From Curvularia sp. ZM96 (lineage: Eukaryota; Ascomycota; Dothideomycetes; Pleosporales; Pleosporaceae): a stretch of 64,000 nucleotides of DNA. Location: contig JAJGBQ010000002.1 in the NCBI GenBank assembly GCA_022457065.1, positions 3,658,001 through 3,722,000 of the forward strand. Direction: 5' to 3'. This document shows positions 35,980-48,224 of the stretch, one piece after another. The position numbers were made by a program, and so were the translations under genes. The notes under the pieces are model-generated. The model did no database searches, was not told the origin of the DNA, and saw only the letters and a program-made list of their open reading frames with translations. Within the stretch, counting starts at the first letter, position 1. Each line of letters begins with the position of its first letter.

Positions 35980-36828
35980 TTAATCCTGCTTCTCCAGCCA
36001 TTGCTCACATGCACTGTAGACCTTAGGGAAGGCCTCGTCGAGTGCCATGTACCGCTTGAAAACGTCCTCGTCGATGCGCTTAAAGAAGTGCAGCATCGAC
36101 ACTAAAATAAAATCGGCATACGACACTGCTCGTTGTGTTAGACCCAAGCAGCGCTCTTCAATCACACCCGACTCGCAACTTACCAGTCTCGCCCAAGAAA
36201 AACGGGCCTCCATTCTTCCTCAGCAAATCTCCCGTCTCCTTGGCCGGCGCCGCCGCCTCCTCCCAACACTTCTCTACATCGGCTTCCTTTTCCACCTGCT
36301 CCAACGGCTTACCATACGACTTCTCTCTCGTCTCGAAATAGTACTCTGCGCTTGGCTTGTTCAGTACCGCGCGGGGTACTTTGGGGATAACCAGTGGCCT
36401 CAGCGGAGTAAGCATGGTTGCAACATGGTCTCTGATCTTGACCACAATGGGGTCGTCGAGATGCAGAGACGGATTTGGGTACTGCTTCTCAAGCGATTGG
36501 GCGATTGGCCACGAGTCCATCTGGTAGCTGCCGTCTGCATATTTGATGGCGGGAATGCTGTAGTCGGCGAAGCGGCCAGGGGCGTCTTCTGGGTTGGGAG
36601 GGATACCAAAGCCCTTGAGCTTTGGTGCTACATCCGGGTATTCGATCCATTCGGTTACATAGTCAATTTTCTTGTAGTTGAGAACCATGCGAGCTTTGAA
36701 AGTTTGTTTAGCATGTTTTTTCTTGTGAAGCTCCGAGTGTGCGGTAACGTACTTTTGAAGGGGTTCAGGGACCATGCGGTGCCCTGTTGGCTAGGAAGGT
36801 CGAATAGCACAACTTTGGACGACGACAT
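35980..36828 (-). CDS. Glutathione S-transferase-like protein
   Basis: Protein of 243 aa from exons 36828-36753, 36693-36184 and 36125-35980; introns are 59 bp (GTACGT, CTAAA, AAAG) and 58 bp (GTAAGT, CTAAC, CAG). The first splice restores WSLNPFKTRMVLNYK, the thioredoxin-fold start of the fungal GST group related to LigE/UstS (W-S-x-N-x-x-K-x-R-x-x-LNYK). YSIPAIKYADGSYQMDSWPI is the GSH-binding edge with cis-Pro and Asp-Ser. The second splice gives GETVSYADFILVSML, the usual C-terminal helix with Asp. Likely roles are detoxification or a conjugation step; cytosolic, no targeting signal. Confidence 0.87.
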
Positions 36829-38048
36829 GATTGCTGTGTGGTTGGATGAAGGTTGCAAGCCAGCGAGCAGGAGTGTAGAGCTTAAGGGTTGTCAAGTTAT
36901 AGGCATTGATCTATGCATTGTCACGCCCTATACCATACATCTTGTCCCCACAGCACATTTGTCATCCGGTGCTAGCTAGGTGGGGAATAGGTGATACGAT
37001 GTAGGTTAGCCGTCCACGGCCTCGGACCATCGCTTGAAGCCTTCTACGCCGCTTGCACTTTACAAGTAGTATCTTGCTGTGAACTTACGTAAACACAAAA
37101 AAACTAACATCACAGCAGTTAACAAACTTGGTTTACTTTTTAGACTTTTATTCTTGTTGTGGTGATAGTCTATAGCAAGACAGCCAGCTAGTGGGCTGGT
37201 CCGCCTGTTCTGGACATCTCCGCTTTACCGGCCGAGAGTGCCCTGTGTCATCGCACTAGCACCACCTCACCTCTACATACATATATTGAACAGGGGTATC
37301 ACAAAGCAATTCGCTGTATAGCAGTCGTACTTGACGTACCGGGGTTGCGGAACGCCTGATGTAAGTACGGTACCGGTAAGTATGCGAGCTGCTTGATCCT
37401 GCGGACCCACCTGATCAACATCTCTGCATGCTAAGCCAGCCCTACAATCCTTCGCATGAATCATCTCGTGATATCGGCTGATCGGGTATTTCTGACGTAC
37501 ATATAAGATGGAAATGTCCATAGCTTGACGCCTTTGTTCTGGACTTCGTCGGTACCAGTACGGATCCAGAATGCCAATTCCGTCCTGACATCTGGGAATC
37601 ATAGTGGCCCTCTCATGGCAATTCTTTTTGTAGGCTTGATTGCGGTCTGCACGACCCTTCAAAATGACAAGAAATTTTCTTCCGAGGTCAATATGAGCTC
37701 TCATCCCACGAGTGCTTTGAGCAAGCCCAAGAGAGCATTGTGGCTGATATACTGTCTTGCCCTATGTGACTCACTATAATCATTACTTGAAGCTTGTTAC
37801 TCGAAAGTTGCAGGTAATCACCACGAAACAACAAGGATACTTCACAATTATAGAGCAAGTGGTGGAATTTACACTCTTATTGCTGGCTAGCCTTACTCTT
37901 CGGAGGTTTGGGAAGGGTTTCCTTTGTCAGAGAACTTCCACAGTAGTCTCCTGTTCCTCCACCTGTCTCTACCTGAACCTAAACCCAGAGTTGACTCCAG
38001 GTCTCCTGCCACTGAATCGGTGCTGGTCTTTCCTCACTACAGTCTCAA
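36829..38048. other. Intergenic region, 1.2 kb
   Basis: Holds the promoter of the GST-like gene and the 3' side of the carrier gene. One longer open frame lies on the minus strand (37273-37704) and is listed separately; the remainder shows nothing recognisable. Confidence 0.45.
37273..37704 (-). CDS. Doubtful open frame, 143 aa
   Basis: Starts with a true ATG and stays open for 143 codons. The product is basic, with LDPYWYRRSPEQRRQAM and PISRYHEMIHAKD, but has no motif I know and ends in an atypical Cys/Val-rich tail. No flanking exon could be joined. It may be a lineage-specific gene, a remnant, or chance. Confidence 0.2.
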   Translation of the reverse strand: MRAHIDLGRKFLVILKGRADRNQAYKKNCHERATMIPRCQDGIGILDPYWYRRSPEQRRQAMDISILYVRQKYPISRYHEMIHAKDCRAGLACRDVDQVGPQDQAARILTGTVLTSGVPQPRYVKYDCYTANCFVIPLFNICM

Positions 38049-39291
38049 CTACATCAAGTCTTCTTCGTTCAGCTTCTCCCCTCTCCGACTAGCCAAATAC
38101 ACTCTCCCGCTCTCATACGCACCCAGATACAAACCCGCGCCCATAAATGTCCACACGGCTCTCAATGCCCCGCCTCGCCACAAGCCCTTGAAGCCTTTCT
38201 CCGACACAATCTCCTGCCCAATCTTCCAGCTACTCTTCCTACTGTTTTCCCGCCCTGAACCAACACTCTGCGCCGCGCTTTTAAGCGCTTGCTTGGCACC
38301 CTGCTCGTTTCCCCCCGCTGCTGACGAAGACGAGGGTGAACTCTCAGCCGCCGCAAGCATGATTCGCGTCTTTATCACATCCACGGGCGTCGTTAGCACC
38401 GCCGCAAACGCACCCGCACTCCCTGCACTCAACGCCGTGATGCATCCGCTCTCAACCACCGTGCCGCGCGTCAGACCTCGCTCGTCGCGGTACCGCTTAA
38501 TGCCTTCTTTCAAGCGCTCGAGCAGCGGGAATTGCAGTGCTGTGAAGGGCAAGTTGCGCCCAGCAAGAGCCGTGTAGCCGCGCCAGAGAGCAAGTGGGTT
38601 AGACCTGAATTTGGAGAGGGTTTGGAGGGTAGCATTGGAAGCAGAGGAGGAAGAAGACACCATTTGAGCATTTTGCTTGATTACTTCTGCGGGGGTGAGG
38701 ATGGCGCAGGAGACCAGTTCGGCAAGGGAGGATGCTGATGCATGGATCACGGCTATGGGAAGGACGCCATGGGGCGAGTTGGTGGTGGTGTTGAGGCGTG
38801 TGAAGAGGGATTTTGTGCGCTCGTAGGTGGTGAAGAACGCTCCTGCTGAGGGTGTGTTAGATGAATTATTCGATTTGATATTGCTGAGATATTGGGATCA
38901 AATTCGACGAAGAATAAGTTGAAATAAGCCTATACTACTTACACGACGGTAATGTGGCGATGATCACACTCCCAATTCCCTGGTATACACCACGAAATAG
39001 CGCTGGGTTGGGCTTTCCTGTCTGAGGATTTGTATATACTTTTGCGTAGTTGGGAGATTGAATGCGTGTTTTCACTGTGTCGAGCGGGTACACGAGGAGA
39101 TCAACTGTGAAGGCTGCGATTGCGCCAGCCTATCGTTTCTTCGTCAGCATTCGTTCGTGTATATACTCAGTTCTACATCTCTTTTTCTACAGGTACCTGC
39201 ATTGTACCTTCTGCAGGGTATGCAAGGTACTGCTTAGACACTGTAGCTAGTCACTCACAATGAGAATGTCTGAATTAGAATTACCAGACAT
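38049..39291 (-). CDS. PET8: Mitochondrial S-adenosylmethionine carrier (Pet8/SLC25A26 type)
   Basis: Inner-membrane carrier of 338 aa that in this family imports S-adenosylmethionine in exchange for S-adenosylhomocysteine. Exons: 39291-39259, 39129-38943 and 38845-38049; introns of 129 and 97 bp have GTGAGT and GTAAGT donors with CTGAC and CTAAC branch sites. Three carrier repeats are visible through PLDTVKTRI, PAEVIKQNAQ and PVDVIKTRI, the first seen only after splicing. The second repeat with PAEV-x-KQ and the segment RNLPFTALQFPLLE are typical of the SAM-carrier group. A Ser-rich insertion (around SSPSSSSAAGG) lengthens the third repeat relative to the yeast protein. Start chosen at MSGNSNSDILI because the first splice leads straight into AGAIAAFTVDLL. 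Confidence 0.87.
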
Positions 39292-39857
39292 TGAGAACGA
39301 TTGGAAGCTTATTTTTTTGCTTCTGCAGACATGTGACGATGCTTTGGATACAAGGCAGGATGTTGGGGAATATTTTCAGGCGCAGAGCTACAGGGTCCTG
39401 GATAAGTATGTAGTACGTCATCGCAGTGCTTCAGATACGCATGATTACACAGCGCAAAGGCAGCGATGCATGTTGTGCTTGCATCAATGTGGCTTTTTTT
39501 TTTCATTTGCCAATGAGTATGTAGAAAGTGTGAGAAGGGACCCGTTGAAGACCCTGCTTGCTCGGGATTGAGGCTTGCAGTCACGCCACCACATTGTAAC
39601 GGTTCTTCAATCTCTGCAAATGTGAGAGAAAATAGTAGCGCTAACAAACAACAATATATCTGGACGTGAACTAAGCCAATGCAGGGCAAAATGACTTGTC
39701 TACGGCGCTGCGCGCAATCCCGGAGCTCCGGCAAAAATGTTGACAATCCCACTGGGATCTGCCCGAACTCCCACAGACTTGGGTCTTGCTACTACTGGCC
39801 AGACCTCCACGGCCGCAAAAAAAGATCCTGGGGTATCTACCTGAGGCAGACGAATGC
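39292..39857. other. Promoter side of the carrier gene
   Basis: Spacer between the carrier start and the tRNA-Leu 3' end. Short overlapping frames only; no feature recognised. Confidence 0.45.
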
Positions 39858-39956
39858 TGATGAGAGTGGGACTCGAACCCACGCCACTTTCGTGACCAGG
39901 AATATGATGTTAAGATAACCTTAACCTGGCGCCATAACCAACTCGGCCATCTCACC
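39858..39956 (-). tRNA. tRNA-Leu(AAG) with a 17-nt intron
   Basis: On the minus strand the acceptor arms GGTGAGA and TCTCATC pair (one G-T) with discriminator A. The T arm is GTGGG-TTCGAGT-CCCAC. The anticodon stem CCAGG/CCTGG encloses TTAAGG, an AT-rich intron and T, giving anticodon AAG with the intron one base 3' of it. D-arm GGCCGAGTTGGTTATGGC and the long variable arm are those of a leucine tRNA. Confidence 0.93.
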
Positions 39957-40558
39957 TAATGGATTTGATGGTTATTTGAAGCGTTAGCCGCAATATAAAG
40001 TGCGACCTAACGATCTAGCGAACGAGGGCCTGCGGGCACCCATAGAGTCTCGCCGAGCCTACCGAACTGCTGAAGCACCACGCGGTTCCGTTCTGGCCTT
40101 GTTTACCGGGTTAGTAGCTCACCATCTGTTCCAGCGAGGTTGGCATGTGAATGTGATTGTCCTATGGAGATTCGCGAGATCATACCTGTCAGCGTACATC
40201 CCCAACAACTTGTAGGCATTCACGTGCTAGCCGATCGCTTCCCTCAGCACTACGGGTGATTACACTTACCTAGTACTCCCTGCTGCAAGAGTACACGGTG
40301 TAAACATGAATGTACAATGATGGCATTGCGCCGATTCAATTGACCCTTGGTATCGCTCTTCAAGTCCAGCATCTACGTATCTAAGCACGGACCGGCAGCC
40401 ACAACTGTACTGCGCCTCTCGTGGATCGACGAGTTCACCGTCAGACACCACAGCCACTTTTCCCTGCATCCAGCCAGCTAGCATGAGCTTTGTCAAGCAC
40501 ACATCCCCGCAGTGAGGTGGGCGCGCGCAAATGCAGCCATCGCTTGTGGTAAAGCGCC
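39957..40558. other. Upstream region of Ric1
   Basis: Spacer between the tRNA-Leu 5' end and the Ric1 start. No gene, TATA box or repeat is evident. Confidence 0.45.
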
Positions 40559-43500
40559 ATGACGTATTGGCCTATCTCGTCGCCCTCCGTCTTCGCGGCT
40601 ACTAAACGTACAGATCCGGGGCGCCCGCTTGTCTCCCACGATGGTGTAGAGGGCAAGCAGTCAGGCGACCAGCGCGTCGGGTCAGATCCTGGCTCAGACT
40701 CTCCGTCAGGAGACGGGAAGGTTGCGAACAACACAAGTGTGGTAGAAGAGAAGGGAGATGGTCAGCTGTCACAAACGGCGGCTCCGAATCAGCCAGTAGA
40801 GGACGACATCCATGGAACCATTCTTGCTGTTAGATTGACCAGGAGCGGTCACCTATTCGCAACGCTCACAAGAACAACCCTCACAGTCTGGCAGACAAAG
40901 GTACCATGTACGCGCCTGCTTGGTCGGCAATTGCTGATTGCTCCATAGCCCACCGTTGTTCTAGCCTCTGTGTTACGCTCAGAACAATCCGTCAAGACAT
41001 ACGGCCCAAATATCGATGTGCTCATTCGTCCCGATTCCCAGATATTCGTCGTACAAACCACGCTGGGCTACCTGATTACGTACTCTCTTGCGACAGATCG
41101 TTCATCACGCGTCTACAAGACCCAATTCACAAATACACATGGAGGACACACTAGAAGAGGCAGTGCAATCACTGGCTTCAAGATACAACGGCAGCACGAT
41201 ATCAATGCGGGGCCAGGAGAGGGCAACGGCTTTACGGAGCTCAGTCTACGTTTCCGCATGGTTATACGGGTTGACGCTGGAATAATACGAGCTCTGGCTC
41301 TAGACGATGAACTCGTCGTTGCAACAGAGAAACCTGCCGCTGTGCAGTGCATTCGATGGGCCCCCGACAGCACTGGAAACCAAACAAGCACCGAGCTGTT
41401 GTCTAAAATGACGTGGATTGGAAAAAAGACGTCACTACGTGATATGGTTCATGACCGGCCTATGAACTTATCCTGTTGGATCACGGATGACGGGCGGGCC
41501 TTTGCTGTCCAGAAAGCTGCAAAGAAAGACAATGCAGAAGCCAATATTTTTCGCGGGCACGGCTTCCACATGCCCGAGGCCGATGCGGATCGAGGAGTCA
41601 AGGCTGCAATTAATGCACGATTCTCTCTACTTGCGGTTGGCAGCGCCAGTGGTGAGGTATTTGTATACACTGCAAAAGACTATACAGGCAACATCCCTCT
41701 TTCCCACAAGCTGCGTCCAAATACCACGTCGCCTGGGCAGTTGACTATTCTGACCTACTCGCCCGATGGGTACTGTTTGTTTGCTGGTTACAAGAATGGC
41801 TGGGCAATGTGGAGCGTGTACGGCAAGCCTGGTGCTACCAGCTTCACTGCCGATAGGACGCTCTCTGAGACAAATAAAGAGGGATGGCTTCTTAGCATCA
41901 AGGAAGCCTTTTGGATCGGCGGCGGCGCCGAACTCTTGATGTTGGCCAACAACGAAACCCGTCTCTACACGATAGAGATGGCTCGAAGCGCCGTAACTGG
42001 TTGCTTCTCATCCGCCAACATATCACGGTCTTTGATGCAGACCAGCACCGGCTTCATGATCTATCGCGGCTATGACCTTCCGGACCTGACGACAATCTCG
42101 GCCGATGTCTCTCTGTGGCACCACGTGCAGGTTCCTTCGGCCTATCTTGTCGACCAGTGGCCAATCAGAAGTGCAGTCATCTCGAACGATGGCCGATACG
42201 TTGCCATAGCAGGGAAAAGAGGACTTGCGCATTACAGCGTTAACAGCGGGCGTTGGAAAATGTTTGACGACCCATTCGGGGAGAACGAGTTCACTGTACG
42301 AGGGGGCATGTGCTGGTTTCAGCACGTTCTGATTGCAGCAGTCGAGTGCCAGGAGTCTCACGAGGTATGCCCAACGCAGGATATGCTGTATGGTCTATGC
42401 TGACTTGATGATCTAGATCCGGGTGTATTCTCGAGAGTCGGCTCTCGAAAAGGGCCGTATCATGCATGTGCAGAAGCTCCCCGCACCAATTGTCCTGATC
42501 GCGCCATCAGGAGAGGATTCGCTTCTGGTCTATACATATGAAAACGTTCTGTATCACTATGTCATTAGCGTTGCAGATGCCAGCGTCAAGCTAGTTCAAG
42601 TTGGCCAGATTGCGCTGCATGGCATTATCCGTGCGCCTCCACGAGTGCGAGCGCTCAGCTGGATATTGCCCGAAGATCAAATGCGTAAGTACTATCCGAC
42701 GACGGCTCTACTGATACTGACAAATCGCAGATAGTGGAGACCCGTCACAAGACGTATCAGTAGCCACGATACTGTTCCTTGTAGATGGCAAGCTTGTCCT
42801 ACTGCAGCCAACTACGACGGAAGGTGGTCAACTCAAGTATGAAATGCGCATTATTGCGCAAAACGTAGAGACGTATGCTCTCATGCGCGACCACCCTGCC
42901 TTTGCACTCGACATGCAAGCGGGCTCTCTGCCGCCCAGCCCTTCGGTAGGGCTGACGATGGATGGCATGCACGGGCATGATTTGCGCGACTCGCTGTGGT
43001 TCTTTGATGGCCAAGATATGCGAGTGTGGATCGATATGCAAGACGTCCTGGCTTCGGTGTCTCCCGAAATTGGCAGAGAGCTGCCCACGCCAGTCCACAT
43101 CCCCGTCGACTTCTACCCCCTCTCTGCCTTGATTAACAAGGCGATTATCTTTGGTGTCGAGTCGGAATTGATCCAGCGCAGGGACACGAACTTTGCCTTT
43201 TTGCGTTTCGGAACAAGGGTAGGTTTCTCTGTGCCTCTCAGCACATGGGTGCTTGGCAGCTGACATATACCGCAGACCCACTTGTTTCTCCCTGCATTGC
43301 TGCGCTCTCACCTAGCCCAATTCAACCACCCTGCAGCTCTGCATCTCAGCCATCACTACCAGCACTTGCTGTACTTTCCTCATGCCCTGGAGATTTTGCT
43401 GCATGAAGTATTGGACGAAGAGGTTGATACCCAACCGCCAATTGAACAAGCACTGCTGCCAAGCGTGCTATCGTTCTTGAGTTCGTTTCCTCAGTACCTT

Positions 43501-44076
43501 GACATTGTGGTGCAATGTACCCGCAAGACTGAGGTGCGTTCCTGGAGAACTCTGTTCTCGAATCTACCACCACCAGAAGAGCTATTCGAGGAATCACTTC
43601 AGAAAGGAAACCTCAAGACTGCGGGTGGCTACCTGCTGGTTCTGCATACGTTTGAAGAGCTGCGGCCCACGGGCGACCAGGTAGTGCGCTTACTACAACG
43701 TGCCAAAGACGAGCGTGATTGGGAGCTATGTAAAGAACTAGCGCGGTTTCTCATGGCTCTGGACGAGTCAGGCGCGACGCTCCGAAGTACGCTGGAGCTT
43801 GTCGAGCTGAAGACGCCGTCAGCACAATCTGGCGGGGGCCAGTCCCATTTCACGTTTGATTCTACTCGGCTCAATGTACCCTTGAGGGGGCGCGACAATG
43901 GGCATCGTGCGTTGGCCGGACTGGGAGCATTGGGCGACGATTTTGGGGCTGAAAGCGTTGGCGGAACGCCGGGAGAGAGTGATGGTGTGAGCCCTGGAGA
44001 AGGTGATGTTAGTCCTGGGACGCATACAGGACGGCAAAAGCCCGGGGACTATTTTGGTCTTGGAATCAACCATTGA
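40559..44076 (+). CDS. RIC1: Ric1, subunit of the Ric1-Rgp1 exchange factor for Ypt6/Rab6
   Basis: Protein of 1104 aa acting at the Golgi in retrograde transport: with Rgp1 it activates the Rab GTPase Ypt6. Exons: 40559-40900, 40949-42364, 42417-42684, 42731-43218 and 43276-44076, with introns of 46-57 bp. The N-terminal half is a beta-propeller-like region beginning MTYWPISSPSVFA and containing RSGHLFATLTRTTLTVWQ and TYSPDGYCLFAGYKNGWAMW. The C-terminal RIC1 domain has THLFLPALLRSHLAQFN, HHYQHLLYFPHALEILLHE and YLDIVVQCTRKTEVRSWR, all family blocks. An acidic/Ser-rich insert lies at residues 20-80, and the tail is Gly-rich and disordered. Length matches the fungal family. Confidence 0.92.
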
Positions 44077-45337
44077 CGGTAGCAGAGACAGCCAGCCCAT
44101 CGAAGCTATGTAGAGGGATCTATTAATACGAAGAAAGACATGTTTCAAGCGTAGGGCACATCTACGATTGCCAAGGTTGTGTTGGTATGGCCGGGGAATC
44201 TAGGTCTTTTGAAGACGTGAGGCTGCCGCGACGGTCCCAAGATGGTGGTAGAATGGTAGATGTTCCAATCACCAAAAGCCGCAAGCCCGTATGTGCCCCA
44301 CAGGGCTGCTGACGGAGTTTCGCGCCGGGCAGGTGGACAGAGTGATTGGTAAACACATCGGCCAACATGTCCTTTTACCAACACGCCGTCAATCCATCTG
44401 GACCCCAAGGCCATGGCGGATCCGGCCAGCCGGTACGGTGGTAAGCGAACGGTTGCGATATGACTGCATTGGTTGTGCGATGTGTACTCGGTGTGTGTAA
44501 TGCGGGACCGCATGGCAGCTCGTGTCTTGTGCAGCGCGCGAGCAGCTACCTAGGTACTGGACGGGCAGGCTCCAGCTCGGAGGACTCTTGTTACATGAAA
44601 TGTTAATCTGTGACTCATCCGGCCAAGATGCACATGTCCAGACAAGGGGGACAGCACGAGCTGTGTGCGTGGATCATGTCGCGAGGGCAGCAGAGGCGGT
44701 GAGGGTGGATGAAGCCCTACACCAGCCCGTGGTGGTATTGGTGTCAGCATTTGCACGTGTGAGGTAATAGGCAGCGCATCCAATGGGCGCCCCGGGCCCT
44801 GCCTGGAGCCACCGTCAGTGTCTAGGACGTGTCGTCGGAGGCGCATGGCGTGGGCCTTCTTTCAGGCCAGCAGTTGCAGGGCAGAACCGTCGTTCACTCG
44901 CCCTCAGGAACACAGCCACGACTGCCCTCCGCCGCCATGCACATGGCACCCCAGCTCCCAAGCACCACCACCACACACCCACGCATCCCCCGACGCATGC
45001 TGCATGACGCTCGACTGCCTGCTGTCTGCGCGACGGTGCGACCAAGGGGGGGCCGCTGGACCGTCTCGAGGTGTGCGTCGAGGGCAGCGCGGGCTCAGCC
45101 TGACGGGCAAGGCGCACACCTGCACGCATCCTCCAGCACCAGGCCGCCTATATATGCATCTGGCCCCCATCCTCTCAGCCCTACCTGAATTTGACCGATC
45201 TCCTCGCGCTCCCTCGTGCGGATCCACGACGCTGTACTGGTTCCGATCGAGGCATGGTCCGTCGGTCTGCAACATCTCGCCGACTTGATTGTGCTGGGCG
45301 AACCCCCTTGAAGCATCGAGCTAGTCAGTCGATAGCA
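44077..45337. other. Upstream region of the regulator-like gene
   Basis: No convincing gene. From about 44780 the DNA is GC-rich, and a TATATAT box lies at 45149-45155, roughly 190 bp before the ATG at 45338, so this is likely promoter and leader. Confidence 0.5.
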
Positions 45338-47612
45338 ATGACTGCCCCTCCTGCTGAGCTCTCCTTCTTTGCCGCCACCCATCCGCCCATGCATTTCGCC
45401 TATCCCTCACCTGCATCCACCGTTGCCTCTGATACGACCTTGCATTACCCCCCGATGTCGCCACGTTCTGATTCAAAATGTAAGCGAAGCTCTCTTCGTC
45501 TGAACATCTACCTTCACATGACGCCTCCTACACAGGCCGCCTAGGCCGGCCGCCTCCAGGGCCGGCCGCAGCCACCCGGCATGGCTAGTCGATGCTGCGC
45601 GCCAGCCACGCCGACATGCGTCCTAGTCGTCTCTACTGTGCTCGCATACACTGACACCATGTGTTGTAGCATTGCGTCCGCGAAAGACGTCGAGCGTCTC
45701 GCCGACGGAACCACCGGCCAAGAATGAAGGCCTGTGTTGGATCGTCGGCGGCACGCCCGCAGACTTCAAGTCCAGAGACACCATGCACAAGGTGCGCAAA
45801 ACCGCCATGGTCAGTTATCTAAAGACCGGAAAGAGCAAGGAGAATGCAAAGCCAAGGGCGGGCAGTGAGGGTTCCGCAGCATCGCCCCAGTCAGGTGGAG
45901 AGTCGCAAAGCCGCCCAGTTGCCCAGCCCAGAAAGAGGAGCACCAATAACACCAGGAAATCAACTTCGCCCGACACATCTTCAACACCACAAACACAAGA
46001 ATACAGCCCACCAGCTTCCGATACCCAGATAGCCCGCAGGTCGTTGCAGTCCACCATCCCCCAAACGCCCATAGTTGTTCCCATCTTGCCAGGTATCTAC
46101 TATCCGTTTGATCATCACAACATGCCACCCTTGGTATCCATAGGCGAGTCCCTGGATCCCTTCCGGACCATGTTCCAGTCGAGGAATCCAGGAGTTTCGG
46201 TCGAGAGACTGAAGCATCACTGCAGAACCTACTTCGGAACACGAAGTCTTGGGCGACTCTGGATTCCAAAGTGTCTTGACCATGCCCATACTTTTCTTAG
46301 CACGCTGTTCATGGCGGCTATGCACGAAGATGTTATCATGCAGCGCGAAGTCGAGAGTCTTGAAACGGCAGCATTGCGTCAGGATATCATTCATCTTGTT
46401 GGAGGGAACCTGACAGATGCTGACAAAATGGTGGATGATGCCAACATCATTGCAGTCAGTCAGTTGATTCTAGGCGAAGTCATTGGCAGGACAGACACAA
46501 GTCTGACTTTCCATCAAGCTGGTATTGAGAGGATGATCAGGCAGCGCGGTGGGCTGAACAAATTGGGCATGAATGGTCTTCTAGCATCTGCAGTCTCCTG
46601 GGCACACCTCGCCACTGCCGTCTTACGCGAATCGACACCAACTCCAATGTATGTCGAGTTTTGCATCGCCAATTCGACCAAAGAATACCCGCCTAACGTC
46701 ACTGCACCAGAGTCTCCGCTATACTGTCCTCGTGGAAAATATGTCACCATTGAAAGATCAAGATCAGTTCAGTACCAGCCGAACACGCTGAAGCTCGTGA
46801 ATGAAATGCGAGCAATGATTGTCGAGTTCCTAAAGGAGTCGAGGAACCCCCGGCGGAACCCGGACAAGCTGGCGGGCATGTTCAGCCGCATTGCCCAATA
46901 CCCAACCATATACCAAATGCCCAGGGACAATGTGCTTACACCAGAAGACTGGAAATACGAAGCGATACGCATAACTGCTGTCGTCCTAGCACACGCAATG
47001 AACCACCGGACCAAGCTGTCCGATGCCATTGTACATGCATGTCCAACAAGAAAAACATCAACAGTCTACTCATCCTCATTGGCCTCACATTCCAGCGAGT
47101 CTCTACCCTCACCTTTCGATATGGCATCCATCACACCTGATACCGAGTACTCAACAAGCCCGTCATTCCGCGGCTCGTTCAGTTTCGGCCCATCCACGCA
47201 ACACTCCGGCTTCCCCTTTACCCACCGACCCTCGGACGCCTCAACCCGCTCACACTACGCATCCTTTTCCTCACAAGGATCATCCTCGTCCGACGCCAAC
47301 CGCCACTCCCGTTGTTACACGACCCTCTCCGACTTGCGCGACGCCCTCGAAAAATCCAACCTCTCCGACTGCTGGGGCGACCTCGCCGGCGTGCTCCTCT
47401 GGATCGGCCTCGTCATGGGCGCCGCCAGCCACCACGAAAGAGACCGACACATCCGCCGCTACTTTTCCGCTCTCACCATCCGCGCTTGCACCATGCTGTG
47501 CTTTGAGCACCCACAAGCCATGCACGCTACCATGCTGAAAATGACGGAAATCGTGGAAGCCCTGGATACCAAGGACGAGGCGCAGGTCGCGAGGAAAAGG
47601 ACAAGGTCGTGA
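45338..47612 (+). CDS. Fungal transcription-factor-like protein without zinc cluster
   Basis: Protein of 694 aa from exons 45338-45479 and 45670-47612; the 190-bp intron (GTAAGC, TGTAG) is the longest in the window and contains several GGCCGGCC-like stretches. After a Pro/Ser-rich start comes LCWIVGGTPADFKSRDTMHKVRKTAMVSYLK, quoted here only as the region near residues 63-95 whose layout matches a fungal family often labelled tachykinin-family or Fungal_trans_2-like. ESLDPFRTMFQSRNPGVS and a helical middle region follow, with a Ser-rich insert near residues 460-545. No Cys6 cluster is seen in either exon. It may be a regulator lacking its own DNA-binding domain; this is inference from layout. 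Confidence 0.7.
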
Positions 47613-48224
47613 TGGGAGAGACGTTGCAATAAGCTTTCTTTTTTTAACCTCCTGTTCCCCACAGTGGCGATAGTGTGTAACTTTTACGGGAGAAGAGTGA
47701 CCCGTGCGTAGTATGTAAGGCTGTATAGGGCTGATGGATACGAGGAGTGCCAAGAAGATCTGGAGGAGCAATGGGAGAATGGAAAAAGCGGGATTTGCGA
47801 TTTACGTCGCCTTTTTTCGTTCTCTCCTGGTTTTTTTTGTTGCTGTTTTTTTTTTTTCAAATATCCAAGTGTTTATACTTGTTTGTCGCTACTGGTCTCG
47901 ATGTAGGATATGCTGGTCTAGCTGGTTTTCCCAGTAGCAAAGGGGTGGCGTTGGGTTTTTTTTTCCCTCGTTGTGAGATAAAAAAGGGCCAGCAGCAAAT
48001 GGGGCAGAGTGAAGCTGGATCACACTCTCTCCCTCTCTTGCTGCTTCTTGGGTCTTCTGGAATGATCATATCGTCACGCCAATCACTTCGACTGTCCATC
48101 ATAGTAGGAAAAAGACAACCGTGCCTGTATTTTGCCTGGCTGTATAAACCCTTTCATTCATGCATTACTATCATTGTGTCGTTATCCTGCCTCCTAGCGT
48201 TCTCACCCAAGATACTTGTATTAT
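47613..48224. other. Convergent 3' region
   Basis: Contains poly-T runs near 47815-47860 and 47955-47965. No gene is seen; probably both 3' untranslated regions. Confidence 0.5.

Noticed and set aside
39260..39571. Plus-strand frame of 103 codons over the start of the SAM carrier
   Set aside because: It covers the carrier's first exon on the other strand and has no motif.
44145..45288. Several overlapping frames of 70-160 codons on both strands
   Set aside because: GC-rich DNA gives many chance open frames; they overlap each other and have low-complexity products without motifs.
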